A stretch of DNA of 23,285 bases from Acidobacteriota bacterium (GTDB taxonomy: Bacteria; Acidobacteriota; Vicinamibacteria; Vicinamibacterales; Vicinamibacteraceae). Of this stretch, positions 6,807-15,278 are shown piece after piece. The stretch is from positions 1-23,285 of the forward strand of contig JAEZDP010000227.1 of the NCBI GenBank assembly GCA_023418055.1. Direction: 5' to 3'. Made by a program: the position numbers and the translations under genes. The notes below the pieces were generated by a model. The model saw only the letters and a list, made by a program, of their open reading frames with translations, was not told the origin of the DNA and searched no databases. The number at the start of each line of letters is the position of its first letter. Position 1 is the first letter of the stretch.

Positions 6807-9426
6807 CGAACAACAGTTGCGTCGCTTCGGCAAACGCGCGGTTGTTCGGGTCTTCGGCAAACCCGATGACGTGGCCCTGACCGAGGGGCTGGTGCATCAG
6901 GTACGGCTTGTTGGCCAGTTGGGCGCGCGACTCCTCCCAGATCACGCCGCTGGCCAGCAGCCGGTCGGCCGCGTCGAACACGACCACGTTGCGCCCGCGG
7001 TCGAGCGTGAGCGGAGCGAAGACCCGCTGCCCCGCGACGTTGACCGTGAGTGCAGAACCGACACCAGCCGACAGCCAGTGCGTGGTGTCGACACGTGTGC
7101 GCGCCAGTGAGCCTGGCACCAGCGTCGGCAGTTCCTGCGGAGGCTCGATGGCCTTGTCGTAGTCCGCGGGCTGCGAGGGGTGGGCACCACCACCGCTGGC
7201 CGACGGCTTGGCGTTCATGGAGGCGCCACCTTTCCATTCGGCGTGCGTGTTCAGGAGGCCCACCGACTCCTGCGTGGCCCAGCGCGTGGCGTCGGCCAGG
7301 GTGATGAGCGTGCCGCCGCCGGTCACCCAGTCCTTCAGCTTGCGGACGACATCGGCCGACATCGCCGCGCCATACTGTCCCGAGGGCAGCACGACGACGT
7401 CGAAGTCGGCAAGCGCCACGCGCGGCAGCGTGCCGACCCTGATGGCACTGGGCGTCAGGCCGTATCGACGCTCGAGCACGTAACGGGCCCATCCGGCCGA
7501 GAGGCTCTGCGTCGGTGCGTCCCAGGCCAGCAGCACGCGCGGCGTACGCAGCGCACGTACCTGGTTGCTGCCGAACGACGTGCCGTCTTCGACGTACGCC
7601 GTGTCTGCCGCGACGACGTCCGCCCCGTGCTCGGCGGCGAGCTGGCCGAGCAACGGGCCGACGTCCACCGGCTGGCCGGCCGTGCGGACGATGGCTGTGC
7701 CGACCGGGTACGAGCGCCCCGCCAGCGCGAAGCGGCCACCGGCCACTTCCACGCGGACGTCGCGCTGCAGCAACCCCGCGACGACGCCGGCCGTCGAGCT
7801 GTTCCACGGCAGCAGGTAGGCCACTCTCGCGGTTGGCAGCGTGATGGCGGCCTCGTCTGCCGACGGCGTCCATGGTGTGGTGGGCACCGACAGCGCACGA
7901 CCGGTCGTCAGGCATGTGACGTCGTAGAGCAGCGGCAGGCTCCAGGCGGTGACGTCGTAGATCTGGTCGGGCAACCGATTGCGCCGGCGTTCCTCCTGCG
8001 CCTCGATGAAGTCGGCCGGCATGGGTGTCTCGGTGTCGAGCAGGTTCCGCACGAGCCGACCCGCAGGCTGGCCGTGCGGCACGACGAAGGCGCCGGCCGG
8101 CACGTCGGTGCCGTCCAGCGTGGTGGCCGCACTGGTCTGCCGCACCTCGATACCGTTCCGGACGAGCAGACCGGCGAGGCGTCGCGCGAGCCCCGCGTCA
8201 CGGCCCGGCACGAGCACGTACTGCTTGACGGCATGCGCCTCGCCCTCGGTGACGGCCGAGCGCCTGAACGCGACGTACTCGCGCAGCACGCGCTCGCGCT
8301 GCGAGGCGGCGGTGTCGGCCGTGGTGAGCGCCGCCGTGAAGTGCTCGACGATGCCATCGAGATAGGTCAGCACCGTGCCATCGTCCCGGCGGAAGCGGAG
8401 CCCGCGGGCCGACGACTTCTCGAAGGTCATGCCGATGGCGCCCTGCGCCATGGGCCACGACACGCCGTAGCCCGGGTAGAACGCGTCGAAGACCTCGCGC
8501 GTGAAATAGGGATAGCCTTCCGCATCGAACGCCGCGGCGTTGGCGCGGCCGAAGGCGTCGAGCATCGCGTACTGGGCCTCGGTCGTGTGGGTGTTGCCGG
8601 GGCGTGCCGACGGCGGGAAGAAGAACGTGCTGTTGCCGCCCATCTCGTGCAGGTCGACGACGACATGGGGCATCCACTCGAGCAGCGCCGCCACGCGACC
8701 GCGGCTTTCGGGCTGCGTCTGCGCGAACCAGTCGCGATTCAGGTCGAAGAGGTAATGGTTCGCCCGTCCGCCCGGCCACGGCTCGTCGTGTTCGGCCGAG
8801 AGCGGATGGCTATCGGGCGTCGATGCGCGCCCCAGCGTCGTCTGGTGCACGAACCGCGCCCGGCCATCGGGGTTCTGCAGCGGGTCGATGAGCACGACCG
8901 CGCCGTCGCGGATGCGTTCCGTGCGTGGATCGTTACGCGCCGCCAGCAGGTGGTACGCCTCGAGCAGTGCGGCCCCCGCCGGTGAGATCTCGTTGCCGTG
9001 CACGCTGTGGACCAGGGCGACGACCACGGGCAAGCGTCCCACGAGCCCGTCGGCTTCCCCGGTGGACAGGGTGCGCGGGTCGGCCAGGCGACGGTAGTCG
9101 GCCTTGAGGTCGTCGAGGCGGGCGATGTGTGCGGGCGCGGCAACCGCCAGCATCACGAGCGGACGCCCTTCCCAGGTACGACCGTACTCGACGAGACGGG
9201 TGCGGTCGGGTGCGGCCTCGGCCAGCGCCCGCAGATAGGTGACGATGCCTTCGGGTGTGGTGACTTCCTCACCATGGTCGTGGCCGAGCACGCTCTTCAG
9301 GGTCGGGATGGCGGGGTCGTAGGTGAAACGTGCGAGCAGCGCCGCACGGTCCTGTGCGTCGGCGGCGAGGGCCGACAACCACAGGCAGGCAAGGACGGCG
9401 ACGAGGCGGCGGAACGGAAGCGACAT
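6775..9426 (-). CDS. secreted M14-family zinc carboxypeptidase
   Basis: This 883-residue protein has an N-terminal signal peptide (basic FRR, hydrophobic core, ADA-Q cleavage near residue 24). The peptidase_M14 domain follows, with zinc ligands in HGNE (H143, E146) and VVVDLHE (H260), substrate-binding DLNRD (N230, R231), and the catalytic Glu in MTFEKS (E336). M14 enzymes remove C-terminal amino acids from peptides. The region around 628-720 (VLLAW, then DFDVVVLPSGQYG, then WVTGGGTLITLAD) looks like a GATase1-like Rossmann domain, as in the long bacterial M14 proteins. The start is ATG at 9426, with only a weak ribosome-binding site. It is probably periplasmic or exported and acts in peptide scavenging. 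It is transcribed alone, and its last 32 bp overlap the convergent membrane-protein gene. Confidence 0.93.
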   Translation of the reverse strand: MSLPFRRLVAVLACLWLSALAADAQDRAALLARFTYDPAIPTLKSVLGHDHGEEVTTPEGIVTYLRALAEAAPDRTRLVEYGRTWEGRPLVMLAVAAPAHIARLDDLKADYRRLADPRTLSTGEADGLVGRLPVVVALVHSVHGNEISPAGAALLEAYHLLAARNDPRTERIRDGAVVLIDPLQNPDGRARFVHQTTLGRASTPDSHPLSAEHDEPWPGGRANHYLFDLNRDWFAQTQPESRGRVAALLEWMPHVVVDLHEMGGNSTFFFPPSARPGNTHTTEAQYAMLDAFGRANAAAFDAEGYPYFTREVFDAFYPGYGVSWPMAQGAIGMTFEKSSARGLRFRRDDGTVLTYLDGIVEHFTAALTTADTAASQRERVLREYVAFRRSAVTEGEAHAVKQYVLVPGRDAGLARRLAGLLVRNGIEVRQTSAATTLDGTDVPAGAFVVPHGQPAGRLVRNLLDTETPMPADFIEAQEERRRNRLPDQIYDVTAWSLPLLYDVTCLTTGRALSVPTTPWTPSADEAAITLPTARVAYLLPWNSSTAGVVAGLLQRDVRVEVAGGRFALAGRSYPVGTAIVRTAGQPVDVGPLLGQLAAEHGADVVAADTAYVEDGTSFGSNQVRALRTPRVLLAWDAPTQSLSAGWARYVLERRYGLTPSAIRVGTLPRVALADFDVVVLPSGQYGAAMSADVVRKLKDWVTGGGTLITLADATRWATQESVGLLNTHAEWKGGASMNAKPSASGGGAHPSQPADYDKAIEPPQELPTLVPGSLARTRVDTTHWLSAGVGSALTVNVAGQRVFAPLTLDRGRNVVVFDAADRLLASGVIWEESRAQLANKPYLMHQPLGQGHVIGFAEDPNNRAFAEATQLLFVNAVLLGAAF

Positions 9427-9467
9427 GCGGCCCAGCCTAAGCCAGGTCGCGCCGGCTGCGTCGGGAT

Positions 9468-9480
9468 TTGTGCGTCACAA
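9468..9480. promoter_or_regulatory. small palindrome upstream of the M14 peptidase
   Basis: TTGTGCGTCACAA has perfect 5-bp arms around a 3-bp centre and lies about 42 bp upstream of the M14 ATG. It could be an operator or part of a promoter, but a 5-bp-arm palindrome can arise by chance. No convincing -35/-10 pair is visible beside it. Confidence 0.25.
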
Positions 9481-9483
9481 GAC

Positions 9484-9518
9484 GGTCCACGGGCCACGGG
9501 CCACGGGCCACGGGCCAC
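9484..9518. repeat. tandem heptamer array, GGGCCAC units
   Basis: Five consecutive 7-bp units lie here: GGTCCAC followed by four exact GGGCCAC copies. The array sits in the spacer between the M14 peptidase start and the DNA glycosylase stop, 22 bp from a second heptamer array of different sequence. It is non-coding: the 7-bp period is not a multiple of three, and no supported ORF crosses it. Confidence 0.9.
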
Positions 9519-9540
9519 CGCACTGGTGCCTGCGCCTCCG

Positions 9541-9589
9541 GCCTGTAGCCTTCAGCCTGTAGCCTTCAGCCTTCAGCCTGTAGCCTGAT
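9541..9589. repeat. tandem heptamer array, GCCTGTA/GCCTTCA units
   Basis: Seven consecutive 7-bp units lie here: GCCTGTA (three), GCCTTCA (three) and a final degenerate GCCTGAT. The order of the two variants is mixed. The array ends 3 bp from the stop codon of the minus-strand DNA glycosylase gene, so it would lie at the very start of that transcript's 3' untranslated region. The GCC core is shared with the array at 21977-22032. Confidence 0.92.
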
Positions 9590-9592
9590 CCC

Positions 9593-10426
9593 CTACTCGC
9601 CCCCCTGACACCGCGGGCAAAAGTACGTGGAGCGATTGAGGTCGCCCTGCCGGCGCATCTCGATGCGGGCGCCGCACCGGCGGCAGGGCTTGCCCTGGCG
9701 GTTGTACACCCAGAGCCGCTCGCGGGGGTCGAGCCGTCCTGTCGTCCGTCGCATGCCGCGGTACGTGGCAAACCCAGCGGCGGCGTGGTCGGCGACGTTG
9801 GCGCGCAGCAGGTCGAGCGCCAGGTCGAGCAGGTGGTTCCACTGGTCGTCGGTCACCGCCGCGGGCGGCAGGAACGGCGAGACGCGGGCGATGAACAGCA
9901 GTTCGCTCTTGAAGACGTTGCCGATACCAGCTACCGCCTGCTGATCGAGCAGTGCTTCGGCCACCGTCGCGTGGCGGTTCGCGCGTAGCCTCCTCAACGC
10001 TTCCGCACGATCGAAGGCCTCACCGAGCAGGTCGGGGCCGAGCGTGGTGATCGCCGTGTCGCGCGGTGCGTCGCGATCGGCCACGAACTCGGCAACGGGC
10101 ACGTTGAAGCCCACCGCCACGAACGTCGCCGTCTCCACGATGAGGCGGGCCGACGCACGTGCGCGCTGCCACGGCTCGCCCGGACGATAGACGTGCCAAC
10201 TGCCCGACATCCGCATGTGGGTCCGCAGCGTCAGTCCGCCCGAGAAGTGCATCAGCAGGTGCTTACCGCGCGCCTCCACACGCTCGACGACACGCCCGAC
10301 CAGTGGCGAGTTCTCGTGCACCACGGCCAGGTGGGCGAAGCCCGTCTCGAAGTGCGTGACCACCTGCCCGGCCAGCGCGCGATGCAGCGTACGCGCGGCC
10401 CTGTATATCGTGTCGCCTTCAGGCAT
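9593..10426 (-). CDS. nei: Fpg/Nei-family DNA glycosylase (endonuclease VIII type)
   Basis: This 277-residue protein is a bifunctional base-excision-repair glycosylase/AP lyase for oxidised bases. The N-terminus MPEGDT supplies the catalytic Pro2 and Glu3, and K55 lies in the conserved GKHLL. HMRMSG is at 70-75. The helix-two-turn-helix contains GIGN (167-170) and FKSE. A C-terminal zinc finger has C248, C251, C270 and C273, with R265 in the finger loop. The start PEGDT favours Nei over Fpg (usually PELPE). ATG at 10426 overlaps the lhr stop by 8 bp, so the two genes are translationally coupled. The lhr-nei neighbourhood is also known in mycobacteria. Which lesion it prefers is not readable from the sequence. 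Confidence 0.95.
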   Translation of the reverse strand: MPEGDTIYRAARTLHRALAGQVVTHFETGFAHLAVVHENSPLVGRVVERVEARGKHLLMHFSGGLTLRTHMRMSGSWHVYRPGEPWQRARASARLIVETATFVAVGFNVPVAEFVADRDAPRDTAITTLGPDLLGEAFDRAEALRRLRANRHATVAEALLDQQAVAGIGNVFKSELLFIARVSPFLPPAAVTDDQWNHLLDLALDLLRANVADHAAAGFATYRGMRRTTGRLDPRERLWVYNRQGKPCRRCGARIEMRRQGDLNRSTYFCPRCQGGE

Positions 10427-13400
10427 GAGGCGCTCGCATGCCCTTCGCGCCGCCGACGAAGCCTTCCGCGGACAGCGCTGCCGCCAGCGCGTGATCCGCG
10501 ATGGGCGCGCCATCGACCTCGGCGATGAGCAGTCCGCCGTCACGTGCGCGCAGCAGCGGCGACGTACGCAACGCGTGCGCCAGCGCCCGCAGGTGGCGCG
10601 TGCGGTCGGGCTCGTGCTCAGGCAGCCAGACGATGAGCGACGTGCCCGAGCGGGCGAGCCACGCCGTCAGGTGGCCGTCGACGAGCACCACGTAGGCACC
10701 GGCGGCCCTGGCCGGTCCGCGTCCCACACCGGCGTGTTCGGCCGATGGCCACTTGAGCAGTGCCCCGTACGGGTTGGCCGGATCCGCTGCCGCCACGACC
10801 ACCGCCTCGGCCTCCTCGTCCGGCGCGCGCAGCGAGCGCAGCAGGTCCACGGCGGCGGGGGCCGCGAACTGCATCGCACCGAGCCCGCCGACGAAGAATC
10901 CACGGCGGATGCGCCCGCTCTCCTCGAGCGTGCGGAACACGTCATGGACCGCCGTGAAGCCGCCCGGCAGGCCCTCGGCGCCAGCCACGTCGCGCGTGAC
11001 GACGCCGTAACGCGTGAGCAGTTGCTGACTCATGGCGGCGCTCCAGTCCGTCGGCGTGACCTGCCCGTCCACCGGCACGAGCGCCCAGCGGCCCTCGGCC
11101 GTAGGCGGCGCCTGCCGACGCGACTTGAACGGCCTGGCCGCTCCGCGGCTGCGGCGTTCCTTTCCCGGAGACGCCACGAGCGCGCGCAGCGCCTGGAGGG
11201 TGTCGTTGGTGATGAGGCCCATCCACACGAGGTTCCAGAGGGCGTCCACGGTGTCCTGCGGGTAGCCGCCTCCGACGGCGGCGTGCAGCGCCGTGAAGAA
11301 CTGGGCGCCGCGGCCGGCCAGGACATCGAGAATGGCGCGCTCGCGATCCGGCAGGTCGGCCGCGTGGCCGCGAGGGGCCACCACGCCGCGCCACAGCCGG
11401 GGGAGGTGGTCGGTGAGGTACAGCGCGATGCGCCCGTCGCGTTCGCCCATCGGCTCCACCCCGCACCACACCACCTCGCCTGCCGACACGAGGGCGTCGA
11501 GATCGGACGGCTGGTAGTGCGCGAGGCGGGCCGGCAGCACATCGCGCTCGAGAATGGACGCGGGCATCGGCAGGGCCTGGAGCGTCTCCACGATGTCGAG
11601 CAGCGCGTCGACGCCCCGACGCGGGCGCGCCACGCCCTGCCACTGGACGAGCAGACGTCCGAGAGCCGGCACGTCCACCGGCTCCACCTCGCGCCGCAGT
11701 CGTGCCAGCGATCGTCGCCTGATGGTGGCGAGCACGGACGTGTCGCACCACTCGCGATGGGTGCCGCCGGGCCTGAACTCGCCGTCAACGAGGCGCCCCT
11801 CTGCCTGCAGCGCCGTGAGGGCCATGTTGGCCGTGGACACCCCGAGGCCGAAGCGCGCGGCGACCTCTTCGGTGGTGAAGGGGCCGTGCGTGCGGGCGTA
11901 CCGGGCCACGAGGTCACGCAGGGCCCCGGGCGCCGGCGCGAGCAGCGCATCTGGCAGGCCGACCGGCAGGGGGGCCCCTAGCGCATCGCGGTAGCGCGCG
12001 GCGTCTTCGACCGCCACCACGCGCGCCTCGCCGGCCACGGCCAGGCGCACGGCGCGCCGCGTCCGGACCAGCCTGTCGATGGCATCCGGCGGAACGGCGC
12101 CGGTGCTGCGCGCCGCGACCTCCTCGGCCGACAGGTCGCCCAGCCGCAGCAGCAGGTCGTGCAGCCCGTCGAGCGAGCGCGCACGATACTCGTCCACGAG
12201 CGCCTGCAACTGCGCCTCCACCTGGCCGAGCGCGTCGGCGTCGAGCAGGTCTCGCAGTTCGGCGGTGCCGATGAGCGTGCGCAGCTGCGCCTGGTCGATG
12301 CTGAGAGCCTGTGCACGTCGCTCGGCCAGCGGCGCGTCCCCGTCGTACAGGTAATTGGCGACGTACCCGTTGAGCAGCGACTGCGAAAAGGGGGAGGGCG
12401 TGGGTGACTCGGCGGTCAGCACGCGGATGCTGCGGCGCTCCACGGCCTCGAGCGTCGCAACCAGCGCCGGCATGTCGAAGACGTCACGCAGACACTCGCG
12501 GTAGGTCTCGAGCAGAATCGGGAACGACCCGTACTTCGCCGCGACGCCGAGGAGGTCCTGCGCACGCTTGCGCTGCTGCCAGAGCGGCGCGCGCCTGCCC
12601 GGTCGCCGGCGCGGCAGCAGCAGGGCCCTGCCCGCGCACTCGCGGAAGCGCGCCGCGAAGAGGGCGGTGCTGCCCAACTGCCGCAGCACGAGCGACTCGA
12701 CCTCGTCGGCCGCCGGCATGACCCACTCGGTGGGTGGCGGCTCGTCCATGTCCGGCACGCGCACCACGAACCCGTCGTCGGTCCACATGGTCTCGACGTC
12801 GAGCCCGAGCTGCTCGCGCAGGCGCGCCATGACGGCCATCGCCCAGGGCGCGAGTATCTGCCCGCCGAGCGGCGACAGCACGCAGAGGCGCCAGTCCCCC
12901 AGCTCGTCGCGGCAGCGCTCGATGACGACCGTACGATCGTCGGGCACCGCCTGGATGGCGGCGTCCTGCGCCTCGATGTACGCGAGCAGGTTGGTGGCCG
13001 CGGCCTCCCCGAGGTCGTGATGCGTCACGAGACGGGCGCGGCCATCGTCGGGGCCATCGCGGCGCAGCTGCCGCACCAGCGTGCCGATGGCCTGGCCGAA
13101 CTCCAGCGGACGCCCGGGCGCGTCGCCTTTCCAGAAGGGCATCTTGCCGGGTTCGCCGGGTGCCGGCGACACCAGCACGCGGTCGTGCGTGATCTCCTCG
13201 ATGCGCCACGTGGACGCGCCGAGCAGGAACGTCTCGCCCGTGCGGCTCTCGAACACCATCTCTTCGTCGAGCTCGCCGACGCGGGCCGAGGCGGCGGGCG
13301 CCCCGGCCAGGAAGACGCCGTAGAGGCCCCGGTCCGGGATGGTGCCCGCGTTGGCAATGGCCACCCGCTTCGCCCCCTGGCGCGTCGTCAGCCGATTGGC

Positions 13401-14948
13401 CACGCGATCCCAGGTGAGCCGTGGACGCAGCTCGGCGAACTCGTCGGAGGGGTACCGTCCCGACAGCATGTCGAGCACGCCGTCGTAGATGGCGCGGTCG
13501 AGCGAGGCAAACGGCGCGGCTTGCCGGCACGCTGCAAACAACTCGTCGGCCGACCAGTCGTCCATGCCCACCATGGCGACAATCTGCTGCGCGAGCACGT
13601 CGAGCGGGTTGCGGGGGTAGCGCGTGGCTTCCACGCGGCCTTCCCGCATCGCCCGCGTCGCCGCGGCACACGCCAGGAGGTCGCCCCGGTACTTGGGGAA
13701 GATGATGCCACTGCTCACGGCGCCCACCTGGTGCCCGGCACGCCCGATGCGCTGCAGGCCGCTGGCCACCGAAGGCGGCGCCTCGATCTGGATCACGAGG
13801 TCCACGGCGCCCATGTCGATGCCGAGTTCGAGCGACGATGTGCACGCGAGCGCGCGCAGCTGGCCGGCCTTGAGGGCGTCCTCGATCTCCACGCGCTGCG
13901 TCCGGGCAAGCGACCCGTGGTGCGCCCGCACCAGCGCTTCGCCGGCGAGCTCGTTGAGGGCCGCCGCCAGTCGCTCGGCCAGCCGCCGGCTGTTGACGAA
14001 GAGCAGCGTGGACGTGTGCGCCCGAATCAGCTCGAGCAGCCTGGGGTGGATGGCGGTCCAGATCGACGGCGTCGAGGGGCCTTGCGCCGCCGGACCGCTG
14101 GGGATGGGCTCGGGCACGGTGAGGCGCGCCATGTCTTCGACCGGCACCTCGATGTGCAGCGAGAGCTGACGCGACCGGCCGGCATCGACGATGGTGACGG
14201 CGCGGTGCGGGATGGCCTCCTCTGAGGCCGCGAACTCGTCGTGGATGCCGGTCTCGCTGCTGCGCGCCTTGCCCGCGCTCGCCGCCGGACGCGCCGAAGC
14301 GCCGCCCAGGAAGCGCGCGACCTCGTCGAGCGGCCGTTGCGTGGCCGACAGCCCGATGCGCTGCAGCGGCTGCCGCACGATGGCTTCGAGGCGCTCGAGC
14401 GACAACGCCAGATGTGCGCCGCGCTTGGTCGCCACCAGCGCGTGGATCTCGTCGATGATCACGGTGTCCACCGAACGCAGCGTCTCGCGTGCCTGCGAGG
14501 TGAGCAGCAGGAACAGCGACTCCGGTGTCGTGATCAGGATGTCGGGCGGCTGGCGCAGCTGACGGGCACGTTCCGCCGCCGGCGTGTCGCCCGTGCGGAT
14601 GCCGACGATGGGCACGAGGTGCGCGACGTCCGTCTCGCGCGCGACGCGACTGATGCCGGCCAGCGGCGCCCGCAGGTTGCGTTCGACGTCCACGGCCAAC
14701 GCCTTGAGCGGCGAGATGTACAGCACCCGGCACCGTCGGTCCTTGTCGGGCGCCGGGTCGAACAACAGGCGGTTCAGGCACCACAGGAAGGCGGCCAGCG
14801 TCTTACCGCTGCCTGTTGGCGCCAGCAGCAGCACCGACTCGCCCCGGGCGATGGGGGGCCATCCGCGGGCCTGGGCCGCGGTCGGCGAGCCGAAGGCGTC
14901 GGTGAACCATTGCCGGACGAGCGGGTGGAACGGCGCCAGGGGAGCCAC
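10419..14948 (-). CDS. lhr: Lhr-type ATP-dependent DNA helicase (long form)
   Basis: This 1509-residue superfamily 2 helicase is full length for long Lhr proteins (Lhr-Core plus C-terminal domain). It is an ATP-driven 3'-5' single-strand translocase linked to DNA repair. The N-terminal FHPLVRQWF and PTAAQ form the Q-motif region. Walker A is PTGSGKT (44-50), then TTPESL (140-145), DEIH (166-169), SAT (201-203) and QRIGRAGHQ (399-407). The helicase core and winged-helix/Lhr-specific parts fill about 1-860, and the rest is the C-terminal domain. An Ala/Ser-rich insertion is seen near 217-245. The start is GTG at 14948; homologous sequence begins almost at once, so a later start is unlikely. No Shine-Dalgarno is visible. 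It is co-transcribed with nei. Confidence 0.96.
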   Translation of the reverse strand: MAPLAPFHPLVRQWFTDAFGSPTAAQARGWPPIARGESVLLLAPTGSGKTLAAFLWCLNRLLFDPAPDKDRRCRVLYISPLKALAVDVERNLRAPLAGISRVARETDVAHLVPIVGIRTGDTPAAERARQLRQPPDILITTPESLFLLLTSQARETLRSVDTVIIDEIHALVATKRGAHLALSLERLEAIVRQPLQRIGLSATQRPLDEVARFLGGASARPAASAGKARSSETGIHDEFAASEEAIPHRAVTIVDAGRSRQLSLHIEVPVEDMARLTVPEPIPSGPAAQGPSTPSIWTAIHPRLLELIRAHTSTLLFVNSRRLAERLAAALNELAGEALVRAHHGSLARTQRVEIEDALKAGQLRALACTSSLELGIDMGAVDLVIQIEAPPSVASGLQRIGRAGHQVGAVSSGIIFPKYRGDLLACAAATRAMREGRVEATRYPRNPLDVLAQQIVAMVGMDDWSADELFAACRQAAPFASLDRAIYDGVLDMLSGRYPSDEFAELRPRLTWDRVANRLTTRQGAKRVAIANAGTIPDRGLYGVFLAGAPAASARVGELDEEMVFESRTGETFLLGASTWRIEEITHDRVLVSPAPGEPGKMPFWKGDAPGRPLEFGQAIGTLVRQLRRDGPDDGRARLVTHHDLGEAAATNLLAYIEAQDAAIQAVPDDRTVVIERCRDELGDWRLCVLSPLGGQILAPWAMAVMARLREQLGLDVETMWTDDGFVVRVPDMDEPPPTEWVMPAADEVESLVLRQLGSTALFAARFRECAGRALLLPRRRPGRRAPLWQQRKRAQDLLGVAAKYGSFPILLETYRECLRDVFDMPALVATLEAVERRSIRVLTAESPTPSPFSQSLLNGYVANYLYDGDAPLAERRAQALSIDQAQLRTLIGTAELRDLLDADALGQVEAQLQALVDEYRARSLDGLHDLLLRLGDLSAEEVAARSTGAVPPDAIDRLVRTRRAVRLAVAGEARVVAVEDAARYRDALGAPLPVGLPDALLAPAPGALRDLVARYARTHGPFTTEEVAARFGLGVSTANMALTALQAEGRLVDGEFRPGGTHREWCDTSVLATIRRRSLARLRREVEPVDVPALGRLLVQWQGVARPRRGVDALLDIVETLQALPMPASILERDVLPARLAHYQPSDLDALVSAGEVVWCGVEPMGERDGRIALYLTDHLPRLWRGVVAPRGHAADLPDRERAILDVLAGRGAQFFTALHAAVGGGYPQDTVDALWNLVWMGLITNDTLQALRALVASPGKERRSRGAARPFKSRRQAPPTAEGRWALVPVDGQVTPTDWSAAMSQQLLTRYGVVTRDVAGAEGLPGGFTAVHDVFRTLEESGRIRRGFFVGGLGAMQFAAPAAVDLLRSLRAPDEEAEAVVVAAADPANPYGALLKWPSAEHAGVGRGPARAAGAYVVLVDGHLTAWLARSGTSLIVWLPEHEPDRTRHLRALAHALRTSPLLRARDGGLLIAEVDGAPIADHALAAALSAEGFVGGAKGMRAPHA

Positions 14949-14954
14949 ACAGGT

Positions 14955-14960
14955 AGGGTA
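14955..14960 (-). promoter_or_regulatory. possible -10 element of lhr (leaderless arrangement)
   Basis: On the minus strand TACCCT fits TANNNT and lies 6 nt before the GTG start of lhr. There is no ribosome-binding site between them. This spacing matches the pattern seen for leaderless transcripts in other bacteria. The hexamer is weak and could be chance. Confidence 0.25.
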
Positions 14961-15015
14961 GACTAGACGGTCATGACGGGCGGGTGGGCCGTCTCATGGG
15001 AGAGGTGACGTTTTC

Positions 15016-15270
15016 ATGAGTGATGCGGGAGAAGGCCTCGTCGACGCGGAAGCGCGACTGCAGGAACAGCTGGATGCACGTGAACACGAACGGCGTCGTC
15101 GCGGCCTGGCCGCTGGGGTCGATCCCGAGAAGCTGAGGGCCAAGGAGTCGCTGCGGCTCGCCAAGGCCGAACTGAATCGCCAGTTCGGGGTCGCCCAGCA
15201 TCCGGTGCGCAAGGAGCAGCTCGAGGCCGCGATCGCCGAGATCGACCGCCGCATGGCCGACCTGGCCTAG
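15016..15270 (+). CDS. small coiled-coil protein, unknown function
   Basis: This 84-residue protein is highly charged, rich in Glu, Arg, Ala and Leu, with no membrane segment or Cys. Residues about 8-45 and 62-82 have heptad-like spacing of Leu/Ala that suggests two helices or a short coiled coil. A good ribosome-binding site (GGGAGAGG) lies about 9-10 nt before ATG 15016, which supports it as a real gene. It is divergent from lhr across a 67-bp spacer and ends 8 bp before the Pcs-like gene, so the two are probably co-transcribed. I do not recognise the family. Confidence 0.8.
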   Translation: MSDAGEGLVDAEARLQEQLDAREHERRRRGLAAGVDPEKLRAKESLRLAKAELNRQFGVAQHPVRKEQLEAAIAEIDRRMADLA

Positions 15271-15278
15271 GACGCCCA

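Noticed and set aside
7180..8985. A 601-residue plus-strand open frame antisense to the M14 gene
   Set aside because: The composition is typical of an antisense shadow in GC-rich DNA, and the opposite strand encodes complete peptidase motifs.
9484..9589. Possible CRISPR array
   Set aside because: The units are 7 bp and directly abutting, with no unique spacers and no cas genes nearby.
12484..14784. A 766-residue open frame on the minus strand inside lhr
   Set aside because: It is an alternative frame of the high-GC lhr gene, Arg/Ala/Gly-rich with no domain, while the overlapping frame carries all helicase motifs.
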